Positions 14,106 through 23,183 of a stretch of 64,000 nt of DNA are shown piece after piece (position 1 is the first letter of the stretch; the number at the start of each line of letters is the position of its first letter). Origin of the DNA: Bin55 sp963667455 (GTDB lineage: Bacteria; Pseudomonadota; Gammaproteobacteria; Pseudomonadales; Azotimanducaceae); assembly GCA_963667455.2 (NCBI GenBank), contig CAXXFR010000026.1:62001-126000 (forward strand), written 5' to 3'. The notes below the pieces were generated by a model. The model was not told the DNA's origin and ran no database searches. It saw only the letters and a program-made list of their open reading frames with translations. The translations under genes were made by a program, and so were the position numbers.

Positions 14106-16421
14106 TCAGGCAATGACCGGAGAAGAGTTGAGCTCCGTTTCAGTGAGTGGATGTCGTCTCCACCCCATTTTAGGTGGTACGTCGTACAGGCGACCAGGTG
14201 CAAAGCGAGCCCAAAAGTGCCGCATTCCTGGCACGATGACTCGAGCCACGGGCATACCGATGTCGGGTCGTGTTTGATCCAGAACCAGAAAATCCATCCC
14301 TTTGGCTTCTACAACAGCTCGGCAGCTTTCGACATCCTCACGTAGATCTTGCGTGGCATCAAATCCGTAGTCGGACGCTTTGCGCGCCGGCATGTCCGAT
14401 GGAGCAAGCCAAGGACAACTATCAATCCGAGAAGTCTTCCACCACTCCAATGCCACAGGGTCATCGATTTGAGGCTTGCCGTCGTAGGTTGAAGAGCGAG
14501 GCAACCACGTAAGGCATTGATTGAGTTCGCACAAGGCACGAAGTGCCGCAATCCTCGGCTCAAGGTGTGCACCCGCACCGTAAATGATGTCTTCGGTCTG
14601 GGCGTTGACTTTCCGTGAAACGGCGACAAATGCGGGAATTGCAAAATCCGAAGTGACATCAAGCAACCACAACTCTCTGCCGAGATCTGCGTAGTAAGCG
14701 TTGGCTGAGGATAGATACTCGTCGCCAAAGCTCTCAAGATCGAGCGAGGGAACCTGCAATCGGTTGTACCACCAAATCGCAAATGCATCTCTCTCCACGA
14801 GTTCAAGAAATCCCTGCAGAATGGCTTCCTCCATGGTGTTGCCAGAGGCGCAACCATTGGAATCTGCATACAGGTCGAACGATCCTCGTTGTTCGGCTGA
14901 CATGCCGTAGAGCACACTTGTCGGAAGATATCGGTGCCGTTGTTGCGTCAATGACCAGACGGGAGTCCAATCGACTCTGGCTTCTTCGTCAAACCTAGGA
15001 GGAACGACGTTGTATGGGTGGCCTCGCGTGTTGATTTCGGCTGCGTTATCAAGTTGGCTGTCACTGAAGAGTTGGACATCATTGGGATGTATTGCACCTT
15101 CTTCATCGGCAAACTCGACGAACGAACTGCACCGTCGAATCTCGTCACCGTGCGCAGCGCCGGAATAGCGTTCTATTGCTTCGCACAACGCACTTGCTTC
15201 GGATTGCTCCCTCGTACTTCCTTTCCCTGCACTCTTGCTACGCAGACTCCTCCTCAAAGTACTCAAGCTTCGGTTTCTCAAGCCGAAATTGCTACCTGCC
15301 CAGTAGACGTGCAGCCAAGTATCGGTTTCGTCCGTCGTACGAGCGAGCCAGCTCACAACGCCACTGACAGGACTCACAAGATGGCGATACTTCGCCAAAG
15401 TCACTTCCGGAGCGACGCTTCGTGTCCCACCACTATTGGTAAGGCTTTTTTGACTTGATTGAAGTTTGAGGGAAATGGGCGAGCGGTCAGGCCTTCGTAG
15501 GCTTTCGTCGCCACAGGCCTCGCATTGGGGTCTTCGCATTACCCTGTGCTTCGAAACGGAAAGAGTGCGGGTCTCTAGTGTCAGGGCGTGCTTGTGGATT
15601 GTCGAACTCTCGTCCAGCACCAACCATTTGGCAATTTCGCTTGCGACTAGTCCCTGCACTGAATCGAACATAGCCGGTTCCATCGCAAACGGGATGAATG
15701 CTTGTTCCTCGCCACCAACAAAACGCAGGAAATTGTGTACTTCCTGATGACTGCTCAAGCGATATCCGAGACAGTTCCAGCAGGGACCGGTTGCGTTGCT
15801 AGCAAAAACGGGACCAAACAGAGGTTCGATGCCTTGTGGTCGTACAACCATCCACGGCGCGCCCGATCCCATGTGACGACGGTTTGCTTCCGCCAGATCA
15901 GCTGAGAGATAGTCCGGGCGAACGTAAACAGTGAGACTTGGCGAAGTCTTGCCGATTTCGACTCCCGCCCGCGTCAGGTGTCCAGCCAATGCTCCCTTGT
16001 CACCGTCGACTGCAACGCAGCTCTCTTCAAGCCTCTGCTCAGCCCAACTCGGCGATGCTCCGAGAGCGGACCAGTAGGCAGCCCTTCCTCGGTCGAGCGA
16101 GTGGTCTGCTGAGACCACATACCCTTTCGCCGACAAAGAAGCAAGTGCGGACAGAATGTTGGGAAATCCGTGTTTCGACTGTAGTGCTTGAACTATCTGA
16201 TCTACCGTGTTGCTTCCATCCAACAGCGCAACGATGTCGCAATACAGCCCTCCGTGCAACAGCGTGTTGAAGGTCTCGGAGACAACTAGAACTTGGTGCC
16301 CACCCACGTTGTGAGTCTGTAGGTGCGGCGTGACCATCGGAACCTTGACAAGTCCACGATCAGCCGGAGTTGTCCGAGCCAGAATTCCGCTCGATGGCGT
16401 GGCTTCAGCTCGATCCGTCAT
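14106..16421 (-). CDS. TOMM cyclodehydratase: ThiF-like leader-binding domain fused to YcaO
   Basis: The 771-residue fusion carries an N-terminal winged-helix-like leader-recognition region (about 25-105), an E1/ThiF-like domain with CWNC (214-217) and CEAC (300-303) as a likely structural zinc site, and a YcaO domain from about 340. YcaO ATP-binding features are visible: SEASALCEAIERYS (407-420), DSNGCASGNTMEEAILQGFLELVERDAFAIWW in short segments near 555-585, and ELNQ near 650. Such fused enzymes use ATP to turn Cys/Ser/Thr into azolines. The C-terminus (NSSPVIA) lacks the proline-rich PxPxP tail of many TOMM YcaOs, and no azoline dehydrogenase gene is seen in the cluster. The natural substrate is probably the SCC of the precursor core. 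Confidence 0.9.
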   Translation of the reverse strand: MTDRAEATPSSGILARTTPADRGLVKVPMVTPHLQTHNVGGHQVLVVSETFNTLLHGGLYCDIVALLDGSNTVDQIVQALQSKHGFPNILSALASLSAKGYVVSADHSLDRGRAAYWSALGASPSWAEQRLEESCVAVDGDKGALAGHLTRAGVEIGKTSPSLTVYVRPDYLSADLAEANRRHMGSGAPWMVVRPQGIEPLFGPVFASNATGPCWNCLGYRLSSHQEVHNFLRFVGGEEQAFIPFAMEPAMFDSVQGLVASEIAKWLVLDESSTIHKHALTLETRTLSVSKHRVMRRPQCEACGDESLRRPDRSPISLKLQSSQKSLTNSGGTRSVAPEVTLAKYRHLVSPVSGVVSWLARTTDETDTWLHVYWAGSNFGLRNRSLSTLRRSLRSKSAGKGSTREQSEASALCEAIERYSGAAHGDEIRRCSSFVEFADEEGAIHPNDVQLFSDSQLDNAAEINTRGHPYNVVPPRFDEEARVDWTPVWSLTQQRHRYLPTSVLYGMSAEQRGSFDLYADSNGCASGNTMEEAILQGFLELVERDAFAIWWYNRLQVPSLDLESFGDEYLSSANAYYADLGRELWLLDVTSDFAIPAFVAVSRKVNAQTEDIIYGAGAHLEPRIAALRALCELNQCLTWLPRSSTYDGKPQIDDPVALEWWKTSRIDSCPWLAPSDMPARKASDYGFDATQDLREDVESCRAVVEAKGMDFLVLDQTRPDIGMPVARVIVPGMRHFWARFAPGRLYDVPPKMGWRRHPLTETELNSSPVIA

Positions 16422-16447
16422 TCATCTGGTTGCGGAAGAATCGGCTT

Positions 16448-18847
16448 CTATGGCCGAAGATTCTTGACTAGCGACTCAATTTCAGTCGCAGCATCGTGTG
16501 CAACCGTGGTAATCGAGGAATTGAGCGAATCGTAGTCTGGGTGACCGCAGGCTTTGGCGACTAAGGTCTTTACCTTGGGTGGAGCATCGTCCAAGTCAAC
16601 TCCTCTACCGTGAACCAAGCTGGAGACTTCCAGTAAGTCCCGCCATACAGATGCTGCTTCCTTAAGGGGAACCGAGCCTGTTTGCTCAAATATCTTTGTG
16701 GCAGTCGGTGCAGTGTCAGTGGAGTCGAGTCGATCAGACGTCAGCTGCGCGTAGCTCGCTGTTCGTTCAAGTTCGTCTAACCCACCTGACATGCTTTCAA
16801 AGGTTGAAGTCTCGGATTCGGACTCCTTGCCGTTGCCCTCGATCAATCTCGAAAGCAACGACTCATTCTTGCTGTATTCACTCAACACTGATTGGCGTAT
16901 GTCCATAAACCGTCTACCAAGATCCAACTCTCCGAACTCGAAGGCGCACCTCGATCTGGCCAATACGGGCAGATCTCTCATCGACGGACTCTGACAGTGT
17001 TCAACAACTTCTGAGATTGGCATCGAGAGGGCGAGATTCTCTTCCTCTTCAATCGGAGCAAACAACAAACTGTCTCGAGTCAATCGCACCAACGTCTCTT
17101 GGAACCGACGTTCCAGCCGAGCCACTTGCCTATCGTGCCAACCTTCATGCAAGAGCAGGACTTCCATCGCGGTGTCGGAACAGACATCCTTACTTGCGAG
17201 GTCGCCAAGAAGAACCACAGCCACAGCTCCAACCTGCAAAGACCCGACCCTATCAACGAGTTCATCCACTACTTCGGCAATCACAGACACAATCGAAGAC
17301 TCAGCCAAATTGGACATGGCGACTCGAGCCTCGGCTGGCGAGAGATTCCCACGAACTAAATGCATCCCTATTTGAAACACCTTGTCGTTTGACCAGTTGC
17401 GTAGGACCTCTGCTTTCTCCTTGGCATGAGTCGCTGGCAATTCATCGATGAGGTCCTGCATTTCCTGCACACCCATCTCGTGGGTCCAATAGAGTCTTGC
17501 AAGACCTCGGCGTGCAATCGATTCTTGACCTGCATGCGATAGAAATCCCTTGGGAAGATCAAGATCCGTGAATTCCGGAATCCGAAGATTGTCAAGTAGT
17601 TCAGGATGCCGCTCGATCCATTTCGCGAGTCGCGGAGCCAAACTGAAGATCTCCACGATCGCCTCAAAAGCGTCAGGACGTGCCTGGACAACAGGACTGT
17701 CGTAAGGACTCCAATCTTCAACCTGCGGATGGAGTTGTTTGCGCCATTGGTCCAAGAGAGGATCCATCTTCAAGAACCATTGCTTCGGACGCAACGCAAG
17801 ACTCATCATCTCCCCGTAGGTTCCCGGCAATTCGGGAGATTCACCCACCCGACTCTGTAGCTGTGGGTATTGACGAGTCACTCTTGCGTGGTGATCTGCG
17901 TGTCGTTGGATCTTGAAGAACATCCAGTTGGTGAATTTCCAATCTGCACTCCACGAGTGGTGGGGCGCAATCCTTTCCCATCGACCATTGGACAGCTGAA
18001 TACGTCGCAGTCCGTAGTGCTGGAAGTAATTGCTGATCTTCATGGAGAAGACGCAACTCAGACCCAGAAACACGTAGACGGGAAGAGCCCAAAATCCGCC
18101 CAACAGCACTACGAGGGTGTACCAACCGGCTAGGTATATGCAGTAGCGCCAAAATGGATTGCTGTAGTGCCAACGCGACCGCCGCAGTCGAGAGAGTTTT
18201 TCTCCCGATACTCTCCAGGAATTCGTGAGATTGCTGGCCAGTTCCTTGGGAAAGTAACGCCAAAAGCCTTCGCCTTTGAGAGCCGACCCGACATCATGCG
18301 GAGTGCCTACGCTTGCATGGTGTATGTAGACATGTTCTGTGGCGTATTGCGGGTAGGACGCAGATGCCAGAAGAAGCTCACCTATCCGGCGCTCCCACAT
18401 CGTGCGTCGATGGACCAACTCGTGGCCCACTATGAAGACTGCTTGTGCTTCCATAGTCAAGAGACACGCCAGAATCACGTCTTCCCAAATGGCGAATGCA
18501 TCTGCGTAAAGGATTTGCCACAAACCTAGGACGAGTGTCGGAGGCCAAAGAATCGCCCACGTCCACAGGGGAATGTTGTAAGAGATCAGTCGACGCTCGG
18601 CGATGTCCGTAATGGTCATGTTCTTGCCATCGGGACCAAAGACGCGATCTAACGAGCTGGCGAGGCTCATGTACAGGAAAGGAGGCAACATCCACCACCC
18701 TCCATAGAGCAAGGCCAAGACCAGCAGCGGAAAGATGCCCAGCGGCAAGTAGTAGGGAAGAGCGTCTAGAAAAGACGGCTCGAAGTATGGGGAGTCTTTG
18801 GATTCGGAACCAGTTGCAGCGCCGCCTGAGACTGAATCTTGCGTCAC
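16448..18847 (-). CDS. AlkB-type di-iron hydroxylase fused to a degenerate GlnE-like domain
   Basis: 799 residues in two parts. Residues about 25-345 are an integral-membrane alkane-hydroxylase-like domain with several transmembrane segments and the di-iron histidine boxes HELVH (142-146), EHVYIHH (171-177), QHYG (276-279) and HADHH (316-320). Residues about 395-700 resemble the glutamine-synthetase adenylyltransferase GlnE: LAKWIERHPELLDNL, WSNDKVFQIGMHLVRG, LSPAEARVAMSNLAE, then VAVVLLGDLASKDV with CSDTAMEVLLLHEG at the place of the GlnE motif (G-x-L-G-x-x-E then SDLDL), and ARSRCAFEFGELDLGRRFM. One catalytic Asp of the nucleotidyltransferase pair is replaced (Ala560), so this half is probably a pseudoenzyme. 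The substrate is unknown; O2-dependent hydroxylation or desaturation of the peptide or a lipid is inference. Confidence 0.82.
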   Translation of the reverse strand: MTQDSVSGGAATGSESKDSPYFEPSFLDALPYYLPLGIFPLLVLALLYGGWWMLPPFLYMSLASSLDRVFGPDGKNMTITDIAERRLISYNIPLWTWAILWPPTLVLGLWQILYADAFAIWEDVILACLLTMEAQAVFIVGHELVHRRTMWERRIGELLLASASYPQYATEHVYIHHASVGTPHDVGSALKGEGFWRYFPKELASNLTNSWRVSGEKLSRLRRSRWHYSNPFWRYCIYLAGWYTLVVLLGGFWALPVYVFLGLSCVFSMKISNYFQHYGLRRIQLSNGRWERIAPHHSWSADWKFTNWMFFKIQRHADHHARVTRQYPQLQSRVGESPELPGTYGEMMSLALRPKQWFLKMDPLLDQWRKQLHPQVEDWSPYDSPVVQARPDAFEAIVEIFSLAPRLAKWIERHPELLDNLRIPEFTDLDLPKGFLSHAGQESIARRGLARLYWTHEMGVQEMQDLIDELPATHAKEKAEVLRNWSNDKVFQIGMHLVRGNLSPAEARVAMSNLAESSIVSVIAEVVDELVDRVGSLQVGAVAVVLLGDLASKDVCSDTAMEVLLLHEGWHDRQVARLERRFQETLVRLTRDSLLFAPIEEEENLALSMPISEVVEHCQSPSMRDLPVLARSRCAFEFGELDLGRRFMDIRQSVLSEYSKNESLLSRLIEGNGKESESETSTFESMSGGLDELERTASYAQLTSDRLDSTDTAPTATKIFEQTGSVPLKEAASVWRDLLEVSSLVHGRGVDLDDAPPKVKTLVAKACGHPDYDSLNSSITTVAHDAATEIESLVKNLRP

Positions 18848-18937
18848 TGGACTACCTGTGCTTCGCTATTGCATCCAATACCGACTCCTCTGCCATCCTA
18901 TCAATGTAATCTATATGAGTCAATTGCGTTTCCGTCG

Positions 18938-20257
18938 CTATCCAAGAAAGGTATGAATACGTTCCAGCGCTTCGACGCACAAGGCAGTTGTCACGGATTC
19001 TGAACCGTGTCCAATCCGTCCCACGGCACCAAATTGCATCGATTGGTCTCCGAACGCAAGCAATTCAGGCCAGCTGCCATCCTCGTTTTGAGAGCCAAGC
19101 AATTGATCAACGTGATTGTTGATGTCTAAGCGCTCAAGATGTCCTAGGTTGTACATTGTTGAAACACCTTGTGCTGCTTGAAGTACGTTGTTGAATTGCC
19201 CAGACCCATCGAGCAATGCCAAGACTCGGTCGATCAGGCTTGTGACTAGCTTCTCGGTCGAACTGCAAAACCAAGGCAAAGCACGACTAATTGCATAGTA
19301 GGTGGAAACTCGATCCTGATACCACTTGGAGGCATTGCGTTCACTCCCTTCTCGAATCATGTTTTCCAACCACCTGCAAACTTCACGAGTAGCCGGTCGA
19401 TTGCCCAAATAGGCAATCACATTGGCGTTAACGACAGGGTCGGCCTCGATGCGAAACTTTGCGACGACATCTGGTTCTCCTTCGTCCAGCACCCACGTCA
19501 AGAAGCGACCGTCTTCGTCCTGGTTATCCAGTATGCGAGGTACATTTCTCTGCAGGGAAATCCAAGGATGGTCGAGTATGACGAGCGAACAAAGGGAGGT
19601 GCTGTCGAGGTCGTTGGGGAGGTGGCGGTAGTATCGCCAGAGTCCTGGATATTCAACTGTTTCGGCAAGGTACTTTCTTGTGCGCACCAGCAGACTCTTC
19701 GCTAGCGGTTCTTCGCTGCATTGAATTGCCAGTCCACAGAGAGCGGAAACAAAGGGCGGCTTTTCGTAATGCCTGGGTATGTCCGGGTCACTCAAGTTGA
19801 ACCGGATGCAATGCCAGGCACCGGTTTCGTCAACAGCATCGTTCAGGAATTCAAGCGCTTGCTTGATGGCTGCCCGACACTCGCTTCTTATCGACTCTAT
19901 GGAAGCTCCGTGAGAGCTAGTCAAGCGCTTTCGCGGGCTCGGATCTCGCCGGGGCTGAGCGGGATCGTACATCGTTTTCTTTAGAAACTCGAGTGAGCTG
20001 GCCCCCGTGCTCGCCTCCGCCCTTTCCGCATCGCTATATCTACTCTTGGGAGGCAGAACCAGATGGGTGGTTTTCTTCGAGTCTTCGTGTACTTGAACTT
20101 CGTGATTCCCATCTAGGGACACACCAAATTCACGTTTGATGGAGTTCTTGGGGTCGGCAAGCAGGCTTGTACGAAAATCACTGTCTCGAGCCGCCTTGGA
20201 GACTGCTCTAGCGAGCAAGTCTTCGTTCTCCTTCATTGGTCGATCCACATCACGCAA
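18938..20257 (-). CDS. NHLP leader domain fused to an alpha/alpha-toroid (squalene-cyclase-like) domain
   Basis: The 439-residue protein begins with a full leader-like domain (about 10-75): LLARAVSKAARDSDFRTSLL, ADPKNSIKREFGVSLDG, HEVQVHEDSKKTTHLVLPP, closely parallel to the precursor at 12622. After EASTGASS at the position of the cleavage motif comes an alpha/alpha-barrel of the prenyltransferase/squalene-oxidase-repeat type with QW-like repeats: NVPRILDNQDEDGRFLTW near 235 and QLLGSQNEDGSWPEL near 385, the second being the best. Classical cyclase DXDD is not evident, so terpene cyclisation is doubtful. The start overlaps the preceding ABC transporter gene by eight bases. Its role (decoy leader, scaffold or modifying enzyme) is unknown. 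Confidence 0.78.
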   Translation of the reverse strand: MRDVDRPMKENEDLLARAVSKAARDSDFRTSLLADPKNSIKREFGVSLDGNHEVQVHEDSKKTTHLVLPPKSRYSDAERAEASTGASSLEFLKKTMYDPAQPRRDPSPRKRLTSSHGASIESIRSECRAAIKQALEFLNDAVDETGAWHCIRFNLSDPDIPRHYEKPPFVSALCGLAIQCSEEPLAKSLLVRTRKYLAETVEYPGLWRYYRHLPNDLDSTSLCSLVILDHPWISLQRNVPRILDNQDEDGRFLTWVLDEGEPDVVAKFRIEADPVVNANVIAYLGNRPATREVCRWLENMIREGSERNASKWYQDRVSTYYAISRALPWFCSSTEKLVTSLIDRVLALLDGSGQFNNVLQAAQGVSTMYNLGHLERLDINNHVDQLLGSQNEDGSWPELLAFGDQSMQFGAVGRIGHGSESVTTALCVEALERIHTFLG

Positions 20258-23183
20258 GTTGCCTCTGGACCAGACGCTTGAATGTTCCGTCGATCTTCAT
20301 TAGGTCCTCAAACGAACCGGTCTCAACGACCCTGCCGGCCTTCAGCACATAAATACGGTCGGCTTGTTCCAAAGTGGACAGTCTGTGTGCTATGACAATT
20401 CGTGTGGACGACAAGAGTGCGAGGTTCCGCATGACTTCCGCTTGACCAGCGTTGTCCAACCAGCTGGTCGCTTCATCGAACAACATCACTCGCGGATTGG
20501 CGAACAGAGAGCGAGCAATCATCACACGCTGACTCTCTCCTCCGGATAGCACCGCTCCACTGGATCCCACCATGGTCATCAAGCCCATCGGCATCGCTTT
20601 CACTTCACTCTCGATGCTGGCTGATCGAACCGCCTGCCACACTTGCTCAGTGGTTGCCAATTGCTCGTGGGCGACAATGTTGTCCCAAATGTCAAGGGGA
20701 TGCAGACGAATCGATTGCGGGACGGTACCAATTCTTCGCCGCACCTGTTTTAGATTGAGTTCCCTTAAGTCACGACCATCGTAGTAGACAGCTCCCGCAC
20801 TCGGTCGGTCAAGACCTAAAGCAAGCCGAAACAACGTGGTCTTTCCCGATCCCGATTCGCCCGCAATAGCGATGAACTCCCCTTGGCGGGCACGGATAGT
20901 GACATCGTCAAGGATCAGCGGACCGTCTTCTTCATAACGAAACGAAATCCGATCGAACAGTACCTCTCCGCGTAACCTATCGACTCGTTCGCCTTCAGTC
21001 TTCGTTTGCGGAATTTCAACGAGCAATGGTCGCTTTTGTTCGATTGCAGGTCGAATGGCGGCCAATACGCCAAGCGATTCACCGAACCGTGCCAAGGCGT
21101 GCTGAAAGACGAGAAACACCGCATATGTAATCAGGAAATCGCCTACAGGAACGTATCGGTCGCCTCCGGTTACTACGGTAAACAACAGCACCGCCGCCGC
21201 AAGAAATGGGAGCGCAGCACTGAAGGCGCGTGCGTGACCTTCGAACTTGCCCACCTCCAATTCTGCTTGCTTCTGCTCTCGATACTCATGCACCCACATT
21301 GCAAAGGCTGAGCCCTCCGCTCTCTCAACCCGCAATTTGGCAATTCCTCCAATGATTTCGAACAACAGACCGGCGACCCGACGAGTCGCCGCAGTCATCT
21401 TTGCGTAAGGAGCTACTTGGCTCAATCCCAAGTAGAAGGTCACCGCCCCTGCAATCATGCTGAATCCAAGCGCAACGGCACCGAGAGTTGTATCGAAGTA
21501 GAAAACAACTCCAAAAACGGGCAATAGGAAGAAACACGACAACACACTGTTTGCCGCAACTCCTTGCAGTCCGTCTCGGATTTGTTGAAAGGTCATGCCG
21601 GACATGGCCAAGTCGCCACTTTTGTGTCCCTGCAAGGCGCTCGTCGGAAGACGCATTAGACGATCCCAAAAGGCAGCCTCAATTCGAGATGCCGAGCGCG
21701 CTTCCAATCGCATTAGTGCTCTGCCATGCAACAGGTGCAGGAGAACACTTAAGAGTCCAAAACCCACAAGGGCTACCGCTACCACGTAGAGCGTATCGGT
21801 AGTTGTTCCCTCGTTGACAAGGTGATTCGCAACAAGCCCCAATGCAAAGGCCGGTACTAGCTTTACCAATCCACCGGCCAGTCCCGTCAACAACAGACGA
21901 ACACAGTCTCCACCAGACCCACGAAGTGCAACGTTCAACAGGTCGCGAGGTTCGGCAGCACGGGAAGGTAGAGGCCTGTAGAACATCCATGCCTCATCTT
22001 GAAGCAAGGCGGCTTGGTCCCGGCCAACCCGTGTGGACTTGCGTGTGACTGGATCGATTTCCTTGTAATTGCCGAACTGGGTTGGTAGCAGAGCTACAGG
22101 TTGTCCATCTTCTGCGCGAAATCCCAAGATAGAGGTACTGTCGCTACGCCACCATTCGCTTCGAGCGTCCAAATTGACCCGCCGTGCGCGTACTCCGGAA
22201 GCGTCAAGAATGTCTATAAGATCTACTGGTTCCTGGGAAGACTGCGATGGGGGCGGGAACACGAAGTCGATCTCTTCACGCTTACCGATGATTCTGAGGG
22301 CATCTGCCAGAGCTGTGTCTTCATCCTGCTGCTCTGGTTCCAATGGAAGATCGTAGATATTGAAGAGACGTTTCCGGGCGATATCTTCAGCAACTCGGCG
22401 ACTCGTCGCACTCTTTCGTTCGAGATTGGCGTCGTCCACGACAGCAAGTTGCAGATTGACGCGTTCCATTCGAAGCGCGACTCTGTGAAAAAAAGAAAGC
22501 GTTTGCAACAGCGAGCCCTCTTCCGCCAACTTTACAGACGACCTGCTGGACAGCGTCACTTCGTCGAATACGGAAAGCCAGCTGGTTCGGGTCAAAGGCA
22601 GTTGCCATGAGCTGACATCGGCGCCAATCTCTGCTGGGTCCACCATGTCCATGTACAGACTCGAACCCTGTGGAATTCCGTACACCCACACAACGCCACT
22701 TCGTACACTCACAGCGCTCGGCGCAAGGAATTTGGTCTCGTCCCGATCAACATGGGAGGTCGGACGTGGAAGACGAAGGACAAACCTCGACAGGGTGTCC
22801 GTCAATTCAAGCATCCACGCGTCAATCTGATCCGCGAGTTCTGTCGGAGCAATTCCATTCAATGAGGCAACCGGCAAGCGTTTCAGGATTGTTCCAGGCA
22901 ATCCTTTGGCAACAACTCCGAGCGTGTTTTCGTTCTCTCTGCGATCAGCCTCGATACCGGGAAGCAAACGCCCGCTTTCGACTCGCAACAGGTGCTGTGG
23001 TGCGGCTTGGTCCTCTCCGCCCTTGAGTTCACGCAAGAAGAGATCCACTTTCCCTTGCTCGACCAACCAGACGTTCTGCGTGTCGTCCAGGGACAACGGC
23101 GAATTTCCTTCGCAAGAAACGGGGATTCCTGATTGGTCCGCGAGGTCGGAAAGTGTTGTGTATTCGGCGCGTTCCTGAGACAT
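20250..23183 (-). CDS. NHLM-type RiPP exporter ABC protein, without peptidase (ABC2-like)
   Basis: The 977-residue protein has an N-terminal region with a cyclic-nucleotide-binding-like beta-roll (about 30-130, VWLVEQGKVDLFL), a long middle region, a six-helix ABC transmembrane domain (about 420-700) and an ATPase domain: Walker A GESGSGKTTLF, signature LSGGESQRVMIARSL, Walker B RVMLFDEATSWLD, and the switch His in IVIAHRLST. This is the layout of the ABC2 partner of NHLM bacteriocin systems. It shares the junction base with the C39 peptidase/ATPase gene (23183), so the two are coupled and probably form a heterodimeric peptide exporter. Confidence 0.9.
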   Translation of the reverse strand: MSQERAEYTTLSDLADQSGIPVSCEGNSPLSLDDTQNVWLVEQGKVDLFLRELKGGEDQAAPQHLLRVESGRLLPGIEADRRENENTLGVVAKGLPGTILKRLPVASLNGIAPTELADQIDAWMLELTDTLSRFVLRLPRPTSHVDRDETKFLAPSAVSVRSGVVWVYGIPQGSSLYMDMVDPAEIGADVSSWQLPLTRTSWLSVFDEVTLSSRSSVKLAEEGSLLQTLSFFHRVALRMERVNLQLAVVDDANLERKSATSRRVAEDIARKRLFNIYDLPLEPEQQDEDTALADALRIIGKREEIDFVFPPPSQSSQEPVDLIDILDASGVRARRVNLDARSEWWRSDSTSILGFRAEDGQPVALLPTQFGNYKEIDPVTRKSTRVGRDQAALLQDEAWMFYRPLPSRAAEPRDLLNVALRGSGGDCVRLLLTGLAGGLVKLVPAFALGLVANHLVNEGTTTDTLYVVAVALVGFGLLSVLLHLLHGRALMRLEARSASRIEAAFWDRLMRLPTSALQGHKSGDLAMSGMTFQQIRDGLQGVAANSVLSCFFLLPVFGVVFYFDTTLGAVALGFSMIAGAVTFYLGLSQVAPYAKMTAATRRVAGLLFEIIGGIAKLRVERAEGSAFAMWVHEYREQKQAELEVGKFEGHARAFSAALPFLAAAVLLFTVVTGGDRYVPVGDFLITYAVFLVFQHALARFGESLGVLAAIRPAIEQKRPLLVEIPQTKTEGERVDRLRGEVLFDRISFRYEEDGPLILDDVTIRARQGEFIAIAGESGSGKTTLFRLALGLDRPSAGAVYYDGRDLRELNLKQVRRRIGTVPQSIRLHPLDIWDNIVAHEQLATTEQVWQAVRSASIESEVKAMPMGLMTMVGSSGAVLSGGESQRVMIARSLFANPRVMLFDEATSWLDNAGQAEVMRNLALLSSTRIVIAHRLSTLEQADRIYVLKAGRVVETGSFEDLMKIDGTFKRLVQRQLA

